From NCBI GenBank assembly GCA_029945445.1, contig JAQSCO010000014.1:97755-161754 (forward strand): a DNA stretch of 64,000 nucleotides. The letters run 5' to 3'. The translations under genes and the position numbers were made by a program. Source of the DNA: Lacunisphaera sp. (GTDB lineage Bacteria > Verrucomicrobiota > Verrucomicrobiia > Opitutales > Opitutaceae). How positions within the stretch are numbered: the stretch's first letter is position 1; every line of letters begins with the position of its first letter. Below, piece after piece: positions 44,386 through 53,233 of the stretch. The notes beneath the pieces were generated by a model that saw nothing but the letters and a program-made list of their open reading frames with translations, was not told the origin of the DNA and ran no database searches.

Positions 44386-45962
44386 ACAAGCCCGCCACAC
44401 CGGGTGCATCAGTCCTCCGCTCGCGATTGATCCTTTTGCTGGCGGTCCTGGTGCCGGCGGGATTCGCAGTCCTCACCGGCAACATCTGGGAGGACTTCTT
44501 CATTACTTTCCGCTGCAGCCTGAACTTGGTCCATGGCCACGGGTTGGTTTACGAAGCCGGGCGGACGGTGCACGCATTCACCTCGCCGATCGGCGTGCTG
44601 CTGCCCGCGGGGATCAGCTGGGTGCTGCGCACGGATGATCCGCAGGCGGTGCTGGCGGCTTTCCGGCTCATTGCCTGTCTCACGCTCGGCGGCGCGTGGG
44701 CCTTGGTGGCGGGACGGACGCAGGGGGTTGTGGCGCTGGCCTTGGCGGCCGCCTTCTGGCTGCTCGACGTCAAGCTCGCCGCCTACGCCACCAATGGCAT
44801 GGAAACCGCCTTCCTGGTTTTTTTCGTCATGCTCGCGTGGCGCGCGTTGCTCGACCGGCGCGTCGGTCTTGCGGGACTGGCACTCGGCGGCCTGATGTGG
44901 ACGCGACCGGATGGCTTTGTGTTCGTCGGCACGCTCCTCATCGCCGTCACGTTTTTTCCCGGTGAATCCCGCCTGGGCTGGCGGGACTGGGCGCGGACCA
45001 TCGGGGTGGGTGCGGCGATCTATGCGCCCTGGATCCTGCTGGCGTGGTGGTATTATGGCTCGCCGGTGCCCAACACGATCCTGGCGAAAGGCGTGCAGAT
45101 GTTCGATGTCGCGACCCTGAAGGCGGTGTTGCGCTATCCCTTCGCCTTCGTGTTCGGGCGCAACGTCGCGCATGAGGCGTTCCTGCCGCCGTATTATTTC
45201 TTCGGCGGCTGGCCGGGGCAGTTGTGGTGGCACGGCAAGTTGCTCGCGCTCGCCGCTGCGGCCGCGGCGCTCTGGCCCCGCTGCGCGCGGCCGGCCCGCG
45301 TGGCGGGTGCGGCGTTCGTGCTCGGGGGGCTCTACCTGACGGTCACGCCCGCCGCGCCGTGGTATTGTCCCGCCTGGCAGGTGCTGGCCTATGTGGCGGT
45401 GGGCGGCGGCGTAGCGGCCCTGTGGGACTGGCCCAGGCTGAGCCGGCCCGGACGTCTTGTGACCGGCGCGGTGGCCACGGGCCTGGTGCTGGTACAGGCT
45501 GGGATCTTTGTGAGTGTCAGCGCGCAGCTGCGCGTCCAACAACGCGTGATCGAGTGGGGCGTGCGCCGGGAGATCGGCCGGGAATTGCACCGCGCCGCCC
45601 GCGGGCCGCAGGACACGGTATTCCTCGAGTCGCTCGGCTACATCGGGTTTTATGCAGATCTCGCGATGCGCGACACGCCGGGATTGTGTGCGCCGGAGGT
45701 CGTGGCGCTGCGGCGAGCCGGTAACCGGTCGATGGGCGGATTGATCGCCGCCCTGCATCCCGACTGGGCGGTGCTGCGTGTCAGCGAGTATGCCGTGTTC
45801 ACGCCGGCGGAACTGGCCTCCTTCCAACGCGACTACGGGCTGTGGGCGGTCCATGATGTGCGGTCGGAAGTGAACGCGATCGCCTGGCTGCCCGGGCGTG
45901 ATTTCCTGTTGTTCGACGCCTACTATACCGTCTGGCGGCGGCAGCCGCCGGCCGCCCCATGA
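44382..45962 (+). CDS. GT-C-like glycosyltransferase, paralogue of 59507-61120
   Basis: A 526-residue polytopic protein with a soluble C-terminal 150 residues. IWEDFFITFRCSLNLVHGHG carries the acidic loop, followed by AFTSPIGVLLPAG. MWTRPDGFV and YYGSPVPNTILAKG follow. The tail has ESLGYIGFYADLAMRDTPGL, then CAPEV. The gene at 59507-61120 has the same order of motifs. The ATG at 44382 overlaps the previous stop (ATGA) and is preferred over 44349. Confidence 0.75.
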   Translation: MNKPATPGASVLRSRLILLLAVLVPAGFAVLTGNIWEDFFITFRCSLNLVHGHGLVYEAGRTVHAFTSPIGVLLPAGISWVLRTDDPQAVLAAFRLIACLTLGGAWALVAGRTQGVVALALAAAFWLLDVKLAAYATNGMETAFLVFFVMLAWRALLDRRVGLAGLALGGLMWTRPDGFVFVGTLLIAVTFFPGESRLGWRDWARTIGVGAAIYAPWILLAWWYYGSPVPNTILAKGVQMFDVATLKAVLRYPFAFVFGRNVAHEAFLPPYYFFGGWPGQLWWHGKLLALAAAAAALWPRCARPARVAGAAFVLGGLYLTVTPAAPWYCPAWQVLAYVAVGGGVAALWDWPRLSRPGRLVTGAVATGLVLVQAGIFVSVSAQLRVQQRVIEWGVRREIGRELHRAARGPQDTVFLESLGYIGFYADLAMRDTPGLCAPEVVALRRAGNRSMGGLIAALHPDWAVLRVSEYAVFTPAELASFQRDYGLWAVHDVRSEVNAIAWLPGRDFLLFDAYYTVWRRQPPAAP

Positions 45963-47794
45963 TGCCCCTGCTCGCTACTTCCGGCCGGATACTGCTCGTG
46001 GCCGCCGGCCTGCTCCTCCCGGGTGCCGGGTGGGCGTTGGCCTGGCGGTGGCCGCTGCCTTGGCTCGCGGCGGGCATCATCTCCGCCCTGGCCGTGCTGA
46101 CCGGCGTGGTCGGCGGCACGATGCTGGCGGTGCCGATAAACGCCTGGACCCTGGCGGCGTGGCTCGGCGCCGTTGCGCTCGCCGGGGCGTTTTTTTGGTG
46201 GCGGCGGAAAATTTTGAGCCCGCCGCCTGATCCCGTGCGCCACGAGTGGTGGCTGGCCTGGCCGGCGCTGCCGCTGGTGGTGGTCGCGATCTGCCGGGCC
46301 ACGGCCCAGCCGCTGTCCGGGGCCGACGTGGATTTCCGCTGGAATTACCTGGCCACGCTCATCGTGGAGCATGGACATCTCGATTATTATCCGGCGGCCT
46401 CCGCCCCGGCCTTTGCGCAGTATTTCTGGGCCGATGGCATCGCGCCCCTGATCTCGGGCCAGTATGCGTGGACCTATCTCGCGGCCGGAAGCACGGACAA
46501 AATCTGGACGGCGATTCCCGTCCTCCTGCAGTTCGCCGCGCTGCTCGGGCTCCTGCACGGGCTCGGGAAATTATGGGGCGGGGACCGCGCCGGCTGGCTG
46601 GCCTGCGCGCTGGGCGGGGCGACGATGCTGCTGCAGTTTGCCTTTGGCCTCGGCCAGGAGACCGGCCTCACCGCGATCGGCGTGGGCGGACTCGTCTACT
46701 ACCTCATGCGCTGGCAGCAAAGCCGCGGCGCGCACCTGCTCGTGCCGGCGGCGGCCAGCGCGGCCCTGGCCGCATGCGCCCGCGAGTATGGCCCGCTTTT
46801 CCTTCTGGCCGGCGCGGGCTGGGTCGCGCTGGCCGGTGGCCGGTGGCGGCAGATCCTCGGCTTCACGCTCGGGGCGGCAGCGCTGCCCGCGGTCTGGCAT
46901 CTGCGCAACTGGGTGCTGACGGGCAATCCGCTTTACGCGCACGATGTCGCCGGGTTGTTCCCGCTCAATCCGGTCTTCCACGCCTGGATGCGGGACTACG
47001 TGGAGATCCACGGCCAGCAACTCCGGCAACTCTCCGGCTGGCGCGAGATCGGCCGGTTGCTGCTGCTCACGGCGGCTCCGGCACTGGGCGGCCTCCTGTG
47101 CGGGGCCGTGATTTTGCGCAACCGGCCGGGCTGGGCCGGCGGCCTCGCGCTGGCGGCGGCGGCGACGGTGGCTTGGGTGAGTTCGGTGCCGTTCACCGCG
47201 GGCGGTTTGTTTTACTCGATGCGCGTGCTCAGCCCGCTGCTGGTGCTCGGTTGCGCGTGGGGCGGCGCCACGCTGGCGCGGTGGGTGCCGGGCCGCGCGC
47301 ATCTGGCCGGACTTCTGCTCGGCCTCGGCCTGTTCGGGGCGGACGCCGCGCTGCGCGCGTGGACGATCCCGCTCAACCCCTACACGATCCCGCCCCGCGA
47401 ATGGCCGGACGCGGGCTACCAGTTGCAACGGGACTTTGACCGCAACGACCTGCCGTTCATCACGGAGGTGGCCCGGCGGGTGCCCGGCCGGGTGCTCTCG
47501 GAGTCGGCGGGCGTGCAACACGTCTTTCACGCGCACGGCCGGGAACTCGTGCCGCTCTGGAGCCCGGAAGTCGCGTTCCTCTTTGAGCCACACTTCAAGG
47601 GCGATGCCATCACCCGTCTGCGCGAGTTGGGCTTCACCCACCTGCTGCTCACCCGGGTCCAGTCCAGCGTCGATTTCCTCACGCATACCGGCGCGCTGTC
47701 GCGGCTGGCGGGCAGGATTCACTCCGTCACGGCGAACGACACCTTTATCCTGTTCGCGCTCGATGCCGCGCCCCCGGCCGGCGCCAAGCCCTAG
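45959..47794 (+). CDS. Polytopic GT-C-like glycosyltransferase
   Basis: A 611-residue membrane protein, last of the coupled run. After two N-terminal helix pairs it has SGADVDFRWNYLATLIVEHG, an acidic loop, then about eight helices and a 150-residue soluble tail. CAREYGPLFLLAGAGW in the middle is a typical inner helix. It starts in an ATGA overlap and its TAG stop lies in a CTAG shared with the convergent gene's stop. Confidence 0.7.
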   Translation: MMPLLATSGRILLVAAGLLLPGAGWALAWRWPLPWLAAGIISALAVLTGVVGGTMLAVPINAWTLAAWLGAVALAGAFFWWRRKILSPPPDPVRHEWWLAWPALPLVVVAICRATAQPLSGADVDFRWNYLATLIVEHGHLDYYPAASAPAFAQYFWADGIAPLISGQYAWTYLAAGSTDKIWTAIPVLLQFAALLGLLHGLGKLWGGDRAGWLACALGGATMLLQFAFGLGQETGLTAIGVGGLVYYLMRWQQSRGAHLLVPAAASAALAACAREYGPLFLLAGAGWVALAGGRWRQILGFTLGAAALPAVWHLRNWVLTGNPLYAHDVAGLFPLNPVFHAWMRDYVEIHGQQLRQLSGWREIGRLLLLTAAPALGGLLCGAVILRNRPGWAGGLALAAAATVAWVSSVPFTAGGLFYSMRVLSPLLVLGCAWGGATLARWVPGRAHLAGLLLGLGLFGADAALRAWTIPLNPYTIPPREWPDAGYQLQRDFDRNDLPFITEVARRVPGRVLSESAGVQHVFHAHGRELVPLWSPEVAFLFEPHFKGDAITRLRELGFTHLLLTRVQSSVDFLTHTGALSRLAGRIHSVTANDTFILFALDAAPPAGAKP

Positions 47795-49785
47795 TCCTTG
47801 CGCGCGAGCTGCTCGATGGCCGCCAGCCAGCGGCTGTAGGATCCGTTGAGCGCGGCGTCGACCTCCGCAGCCGTCAGCCGGTAGATGAAAAAGGAATACC
47901 CCACGACCGCGTCGGGTTGCCGCGCGCGCAGATAATGGCAGAGCCGGGCGAAGCGCAGCGCGTCGTAGCGCCGCCAGCGGTGCTCGAAAGCGTCCGCCGC
48001 GCCCAGCTCGTGGACCTCGCGCCAGGTGGCGGGATTCTGCCAGTAGGTGCGGAACAGGGGTTCGTCCGCGCGCAGCTGCTGGTATTCCTTTTCCGCGGCC
48101 GTCGTCCACGGGCCGCGCTCCGTGCCGTAGACCTCGGAAAGCATCGTGGCGCTGACGCAATACAGCCCGGGGCCGGGTTCATACCAAGGGTGGGCGAGCT
48201 TGAAGCCGTTCACGAAGGGCAGGGCCACGGCCTTGATGCCGTAATATTTCGGCTCTCCCGAGCCGAAGTAGGAGAGGAAGACGGGCTGCGTCGCAGAGCC
48301 GGCATTGTTTTCCCGCAGCCAGCGCGCGAGGCCCGGCAGATCCTGGCCCCAGTCAAGCGAGCTGTCCACGAGCAGCCGGTGGCCGTTTGCGGGGCCGCCC
48401 GCGAGGACGTTGAAAAACGCGAGATAATGCGGCGCGACCCCGGCGTTGGCCAGCAGCAGACCCGCGCCCAGCGCACCGAGCAGGCGCGGCCGCCACGCCC
48501 CGGTGAGCACACCCGGCGCCGCCAGTCCGCCGACGAGGATGAACAGCACCGGGTAGGTGGGGAGGATGTGCCGGTGGCCGATGTTCAGGTGGCTCGCGAG
48601 CGAGATCGCCCAATACACCCCGAACAACACCAGTAGCGGCGCCACGGCGGTCAGGTCGGCGGCGATCCGATGCGCCGGATTTTTCCAGCGTCGCAGCAGC
48701 GCCACCAGGCCGAGCGCCAGCGCCGCCAGCAGCGCCACGGTGGTCTTCCACCAGAACGCGAGCGGGAAGAAGCTCACCCAGCCGAAAACGCTGTATTCGC
48801 CGGCGAGGAACGCGTTGCGGGCCCGCGCGGACTGGATCACCCAGCTGTAGCCATAGAGAAAGGCCTCCGGCAGCAGGTGCCAGTCCCGGCACAATTGCAC
48901 GACGCGGCCCTGCCATCCGATGTAGGGCAGCACGGCTGACCAGGGCACGGTGAAGTGATCCGCCGGGGGCACGCCCGCCGCAAACCCGCCATAGCGGAAA
49001 CCGTAGAACAGCCAGATGACGAAAATCGCGGTGGCGCCATGCGCCGCTAGGGTGAGCGGCGCGAACTTCAGCCAGCGCGCGCGCTGGCCGGCCGGCGCAC
49101 GCCCGATCCGCCACACGAGCAACAGGAGCATGATGGGCAGCAGCAGCACGGCGGAATATTTCGCCACGCACGCGAGGCCGAAGACCACGGCGCTCAGTGC
49201 GCCGGCCAGCCAGCTGGTTTCATGCAGGTGCCGCCAGAAAGTGGTGACCGCCGCCAGCAGGAAGAACACCGCGGCGATATCCGACGTCGCCAGCCCGGCA
49301 TGCGCGATGATGTTGGGATCGAGCACATAGAAGATGAGCGCGAGAAATCCCGCGGCCACCCCGGCGATCCGCCGCGCCCACCAGAAGACCAGCAGCCCGG
49401 TGCCGAGCGATAAAAGCACCGTCATGGTGCGGGCGGCCATCAGCATGGGCCAGTGGTCGTGCGCGGTCTCGTAGAAAAACTGGTAGCCCACCACCGATCC
49501 TTCCGCGCTGCGCCAGTAGAGGTTGTCCTGCAGCTTGGGCGGCGGGACGTGCATCAGCCAGGCAGGCAGCGCGACCCAGCGCTGCGCCAGGTTGCCGTTC
49601 TCCGGCTGGATGCGGTAGTCGCCGTATTGGTTGTAGAAGTAGCCGCCGGTGACGTGGAGGATCTCGTCGGCTGTCACGCTCTCGCCCGCCGCCGCCCACA
49701 GGGCGAGGCACGCATGCAGCGCGAGCAACGCCGCGATGCCGGCGGCGAGCATCCAGCGGGGATGGTGGTCGGCGGTCGGCGTCAT
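47791..49785 (-). CDS. GT39-like (ArnT/PMT-type) glycosyltransferase
   Basis: A 664-residue polytopic protein. ESVTADEILHVTGGYFYNQY has the Asp-Glu pair in the first loop expected of GT39 enzymes. Next are HDHWPMLMAARTMTVLLSLG, and SHLNIGHRHILPTYPVLFIL. The C-terminal part includes VDSSLDWGQDLPGLARWL and YYGIKA, common in bacterial proteins of this group. It would transfer a sugar from a polyprenyl-phosphate donor. The stop shares a CTAG with the convergent gene. The start lies 14 bases past the aminotransferase stop, so it ends the minus-strand run from 53141. Confidence 0.82.
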   Translation of the reverse strand: MTPTADHHPRWMLAAGIAALLALHACLALWAAAGESVTADEILHVTGGYFYNQYGDYRIQPENGNLAQRWVALPAWLMHVPPPKLQDNLYWRSAEGSVVGYQFFYETAHDHWPMLMAARTMTVLLSLGTGLLVFWWARRIAGVAAGFLALIFYVLDPNIIAHAGLATSDIAAVFFLLAAVTTFWRHLHETSWLAGALSAVVFGLACVAKYSAVLLLPIMLLLLVWRIGRAPAGQRARWLKFAPLTLAAHGATAIFVIWLFYGFRYGGFAAGVPPADHFTVPWSAVLPYIGWQGRVVQLCRDWHLLPEAFLYGYSWVIQSARARNAFLAGEYSVFGWVSFFPLAFWWKTTVALLAALALGLVALLRRWKNPAHRIAADLTAVAPLLVLFGVYWAISLASHLNIGHRHILPTYPVLFILVGGLAAPGVLTGAWRPRLLGALGAGLLLANAGVAPHYLAFFNVLAGGPANGHRLLVDSSLDWGQDLPGLARWLRENNAGSATQPVFLSYFGSGEPKYYGIKAVALPFVNGFKLAHPWYEPGPGLYCVSATMLSEVYGTERGPWTTAAEKEYQQLRADEPLFRTYWQNPATWREVHELGAADAFEHRWRRYDALRFARLCHYLRARQPDAVVGYSFFIYRLTAAEVDAALNGSYSRWLAAIEQLARKD

Positions 49786-49798
49786 GCGGGGCGGATTC

Positions 49799-50926
49799 TC
49801 ACGGCAAGGCGGCGCGGAGCTGCTCGCAAACGTAGTCGCACTGCGCGCGCGTCATCTCCGGGAACATCGGGAGTGAGAGGATGGATTTCGCGGCTTTCTC
49901 CGCACGCGGAAACGCGCCGGGCTGGTAGCCGAGCTCGGCGTAGGCCTGCTGCAGGTGGATCGGGATGGGATAATGGACGACGGTCTGCACGCCGGCGGCG
50001 AGCAGTTGCTGCGCGATGGTGTCGCGGTCGTGCGCCGGAAAGCGAACGACGAACAAATGGTAGACGTGCCGGCCGGCCCACGGGGCGAGCGCCGGCAGCA
50101 CGACTCCGGCGCAGGCCTTCAGATTTTCGCGATACCAGCCGGCGACCCTGGCGCGAGCGTCGTTCCACGCGGCGAGATGGCGAAGCTTCACGCTGAGGAT
50201 GGCGGCCTGGATCGTGTCGAGGCGGGAGTTGTAGCCCTTGATGTCATGATGGTATTTCACCACCGAACCCCAGCTGCGGAGCAGGCGGAGCTGGTGCGCG
50301 AGCTTTTCGTCGTTGGTCGTCACCGCGCCGGCGTCGCCGAATGCGCCGAGGTTTTTTCCGGGATAGAAGCTGAAGCCGGCCGCGACGCCGAGCGTGCCGC
50401 ACGCGCGGCCGTCCCGGAGCGTGGCGCCGTGCGCCTGCGCGGCGTCCTCGATGAGATGCAGGCCGTGCCGCGTGCAGAGCTTCGTGATGGCGTCGATGTC
50501 GGCCGCCTGGCCGTAGAGATGAACCGGCAGGATCGCCTTCGTGCGCGGCGTGATGGCGGCGGCGATGGCGTCGACATCGATCAGATAGTCATCGAGCCGG
50601 CAGTCCACGAGCACGGGCTTGGCGCCGGCGTAGGAGACGGCCTCGGCAGAGGCGATGAAGCTGTTGGCGACGGTGATGACCTCGTCATCGCCCGTGATGT
50701 TGAGGCCGCGGCAGATGAACTGCAGCGCGTCGGTGCCCGATCCAAGGCCGACCGCATGCCTCGTGCCGACAAAGGCGGCGAAAGCCGCCTCGAACTCCGC
50801 GCACTCCTTGCCGTGGATGAAACCGCAGTGCTGCAGCACCTGGTCGATGACCGGATCGAGTTCCGGGCGGAGCTGCGCGGTCTGCAACGGCAGATCCTGA
50901 AAGGGAACTTTGAAAGGAGCGGACAT
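49799..50926 (-). CDS. DegT/DnrJ/EryC1/StrS sugar aminotransferase
   Basis: A 375-residue PLP enzyme that aminates a keto-sugar nucleotide. The cofactor lysine is Lys191 in [14 protein letters not shown], and Asp161 in [11 protein letters not shown] binds the pyridine. [10 protein letters not shown] near residue 61 holds the phosphate. With the dehydrogenase and N-acetyltransferase upstream it fits a 3-amino-sugar route such as WbpE/WlbC. The GT2 stop is 3 bases upstream. Confidence 0.92.
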   Translation of the reverse strand: MSAPFKVPFQDLPLQTAQLRPELDPVIDQVLQHCGFIHGKECAEFEAAFAAFVGTRHAVGLGSGTDALQFICRGLNITGDDEVITVANSFIASAEAVSYAGAKPVLVDCRLDDYLIDVDAIAAAITPRTKAILPVHLYGQAADIDAITKLCTRHGLHLIEDAAQAHGATLRDGRACGTLGVAAGFSFYPGKNLGAFGDAGAVTTNDEKLAHQLRLLRSWGSVVKYHHDIKGYNSRLDTIQAAILSVKLRHLAAWNDARARVAGWYRENLKACAGVVLPALAPWAGRHVYHLFVVRFPAHDRDTIAQQLLAAGVQTVVHYPIPIHLQQAYAELGYQPGAFPRAEKAAKSILSLPMFPEMTRAQCDYVCEQLRAALP

Positions 50927-50929
50927 GTT

Positions 50930-51640
50930 TCAGGCGCGGCGCTCGCGCCGCCACAGATTCCAGAAAGAAAAGAGTCCCGTCAAGGTGCGCCACATGACCT
51001 TGAGGCGCGAGGCCGAAGCCACGCCGCCGAGGCGGACCTTCATCCGCACGTCCACCTCCACGAAGGTCGCACCGAGGTCGCGCAGCCGCACCAGCGCCTC
51101 GACGAGCAGCGGGATGCCGCGCTGCGTGAGGGTGATCCTGGTGAACAGGCGGCGGCGGTAGGCGTGGATCCAGTTCACGTCGCGGAGCCGCAGGCCGAAG
51201 AGCCTGGCGACGAGCTGCGGGTAAAGCCACGCGTTGAAGCGCATCAGCGGGTTGTAGCCGAGCCGCTGCTGGCGGACGCCCACGATGACGTCCGCTTTTC
51301 CAAACTGATCCGTGTAAGGCGCGAGATCCGCGGGCTCAGCCGGCATGTCTGCCGGCCAGAGAATGAGGTAGTCCCCGGTCGCGCGGGCCGTGCCGGTGCG
51401 GAACGCGCCGCCGATGCCCTGATTCGCCTGATGCAGGGCGATGACGCCGGGCAGGTCGGACGCAAGCCGGTCCGCGATCTCCTTCGTGCGATCGCGGCTG
51501 CCGTCGTTGACGAGGATGATCTCAGCGGGCACGCGCAGGGCCGCGAGCGCGCCGTGCAGCTGGCGGACGCAGCCTTCGAGCAGCACCTCCTCGTTGTAGG
51601 CCGGCAGGACGACGCTGAGGGCGACCGGCGCGGCACTCAT
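50930..51640 (-). CDS. GT2 family glycosyltransferase (dolichol-phosphate mannosyltransferase-like)
   Basis: A 236-residue GT-A fold enzyme without an obvious membrane anchor. LSVVLPAYNEEVLLEGCVRQ and EIILVNDGSRDRTKEIADRL form the nucleotide-binding half. The usual DxD site reads ILWPADMPAEPAD, so only one Asp is in the normal place. It could load a sugar on undecaprenyl phosphate for the nearby GT-C proteins. It overlaps the acetyltransferase stop by four bases (ATGA). Confidence 0.82.
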   Translation of the reverse strand: MSAAPVALSVVLPAYNEEVLLEGCVRQLHGALAALRVPAEIILVNDGSRDRTKEIADRLASDLPGVIALHQANQGIGGAFRTGTARATGDYLILWPADMPAEPADLAPYTDQFGKADVIVGVRQQRLGYNPLMRFNAWLYPQLVARLFGLRLRDVNWIHAYRRRLFTRITLTQRGIPLLVEALVRLRDLGATFVEVDVRMKVRLGGVASASRLKVMWRTLTGLFSFWNLWRRERRA

Positions 51641-52110
51641 GCGCGCTTCTGCAACATCCGCGCCGGCACCCCGGCGACGGTGGCGCCCGCCGGCACGTCC
51701 TTCAGGACGACGGCGCCCGCGCCGATGGTGGCGCCTTCGCCGATCGTGATGCCGCCGAAGATCAGCGCGCCCGAGCCGATCGACGCGCCGCGTTTGACGG
51801 TGGTGCGCTCCAGCTGCCACGAACCCGCGAGGGTGGCCGCAATGGTGGGATGCCGGTCGTTGATGAACATGACGCCGTGCCCGACGAACACGTCGGCCTC
51901 GAGCGTGACGCCCGAGCAGATGAAGGTGTGACTCTGGATACGGCAGCGCGGGCCGATCGTGACGTCGCGCTGGATCTCGACGAAGGTCCCGATCATGGCG
52001 TCGTCGCCGATCGTGCAGCCGTAGAGGTTGACGAAGGCGTTGAGCCGCACGCGCTGGCCCAGCTTCACGTCGGGCGCGATGCGGACGAATTCGGGGTGCG
52101 CCTCGCTCAT
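51637..52110 (-). CDS. Left-handed beta-helix N-acetyltransferase (WbpD/WlbB/FdtC-like)
   Basis: A 157-residue hexapeptide-repeat protein. Repeats run from VKLGQRVRLNAFVNLYGCTI through IGTFVEIQRDVTIGPRC to GASIGSGALIFGGITIGEGA. SHTFICSGVTLEADVFVGHG and VMFINDRHP hold the likely catalytic Asn/His. The end PAGATVAGVPARMLQ is standard. It would acetylate the amino group that the aminotransferase adds. Start and stop both sit in ATGA overlaps. Confidence 0.92.
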   Translation of the reverse strand: MSEAHPEFVRIAPDVKLGQRVRLNAFVNLYGCTIGDDAMIGTFVEIQRDVTIGPRCRIQSHTFICSGVTLEADVFVGHGVMFINDRHPTIAATLAGSWQLERTTVKRGASIGSGALIFGGITIGEGATIGAGAVVLKDVPAGATVAGVPARMLQKRA

Positions 52111-53141
52111 AAGCTGCCGACCTTGGCGGCGCGGCCGTGGTTCTTCAGCGATTCCATCGCGGCCTCGATGGCCAGCACGACGGCGAGGCCGAGCTTCGCG
52201 TCGGAGATGGGGGCCTGGCGCGAGCGGACGCTGGCGATGAACTCCCCGTCCTGCTTCTGCAGGGGCTCGGACATCTTCACCTTCGGGATCGTGATCTGGC
52301 CGTCGCGCAGGATCATCTGGAATTCGCCGAAGGAGGAATAGTGGTCGGCGGTCACCCCCTTGTCGTAGTAGCGGATGGGCTCGAGGTTGTTCATGTCGTC
52401 CCACACCGCCATCTTGTGGTCGCCGACGATGGTGAGCTGGCGGACCTTGCGCGGGTTGAGCCACGAGGTGTGCGCGTGGCAGACGATGTTGCCCGGGTAA
52501 TAGAGCGTGAGAAAGCCGACATCCTCGATGCCAGCCTGCAGCACGCTGTTGCCGGTGGCCGAGACCTCGAGCGGCTGGGCGCCGAGCAGGAAGTTGAAGA
52601 TGGAAATATCGTGGCTCGCGAGGTCGTAGATCGCGCCGACGTCCTGGCGGACCGGCCCGAGGTTCGTGCGCACGGCGTCCATGTAGTAGATGCGTCCGAG
52701 TTCGCCGCGGTCGAGGTCGGTCTTCAGGTGGAGGACGCCGGAATTATAGAGGAACACGTGGCCGACCATCAGGATGCGGCCGTGCTTGAGGGCGAGGCCG
52801 GCGAGTTCACGGCACTGGGCGGCGGTCTGGGCGAGGGGTTTTTCGCAGAGCACGTCCTTGCCGGCCTCGAGGGCGGCCTTCACGAGCGCGAAATGTGTGC
52901 CGGTCGGCGTGGCAACGACCACGGCGTCGATGTCGGCCGCCTGGGTGATCGCGGCGGCCTCGGTGGTGGTGGCGACGCCGCGCAGGAATTTCCGCGCCGC
53001 CGTCAGGCGGACTTCCGAACTGTCGCAGACCCGGACGACCTCAACGCCGTCCATCAGGCTGAAATTGCGCACGTGATTGGGGCCCCATTGGCCGAAGCCG
53101 ATTACGCCGATACGCACGAGGGGGGCGGGACTGCTCATCAT
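52107..53141 (-). CDS. Gfo/Idh/MocA-family sugar dehydrogenase (WbpB/WlbA-like)
   Basis: A 344-residue NAD(P)-dependent oxidoreductase. The Rossmann motif is IGVIGFGQWGPNHVRNF. VVVATPTGTHF and LCEKPLAQTAAQC (Lys101) are the family's cofactor and catalytic blocks, and YDLASHDISIFNFLLG holds the second catalytic His. In acetamido-uronate synthesis this enzyme oxidises C3 of the UDP-sugar before amination, which fits its place at the head of the cassette. The first of two adjacent ATG codons (53141) is used. Divergent from the gene at 53234 across 92 bp. The longer upstream frame is a shadow. Confidence 0.92.
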   Translation of the reverse strand: MMSSPAPLVRIGVIGFGQWGPNHVRNFSLMDGVEVVRVCDSSEVRLTAARKFLRGVATTTEAAAITQAADIDAVVVATPTGTHFALVKAALEAGKDVLCEKPLAQTAAQCRELAGLALKHGRILMVGHVFLYNSGVLHLKTDLDRGELGRIYYMDAVRTNLGPVRQDVGAIYDLASHDISIFNFLLGAQPLEVSATGNSVLQAGIEDVGFLTLYYPGNIVCHAHTSWLNPRKVRQLTIVGDHKMAVWDDMNNLEPIRYYDKGVTADHYSSFGEFQMILRDGQITIPKVKMSEPLQKQDGEFIASVRSRQAPISDAKLGLAVVLAIEAAMESLKNHGRAAKVGSL

Positions 53142-53233
53142 GCACAGTTTCTCCGTCGGGGGCGCGGGCTGTCGAGTGTGAAGTCCGGATGCCGGGATAA
53201 CCTTGCCGGCTGTGCCGGCGCGGGCTGTCATGG

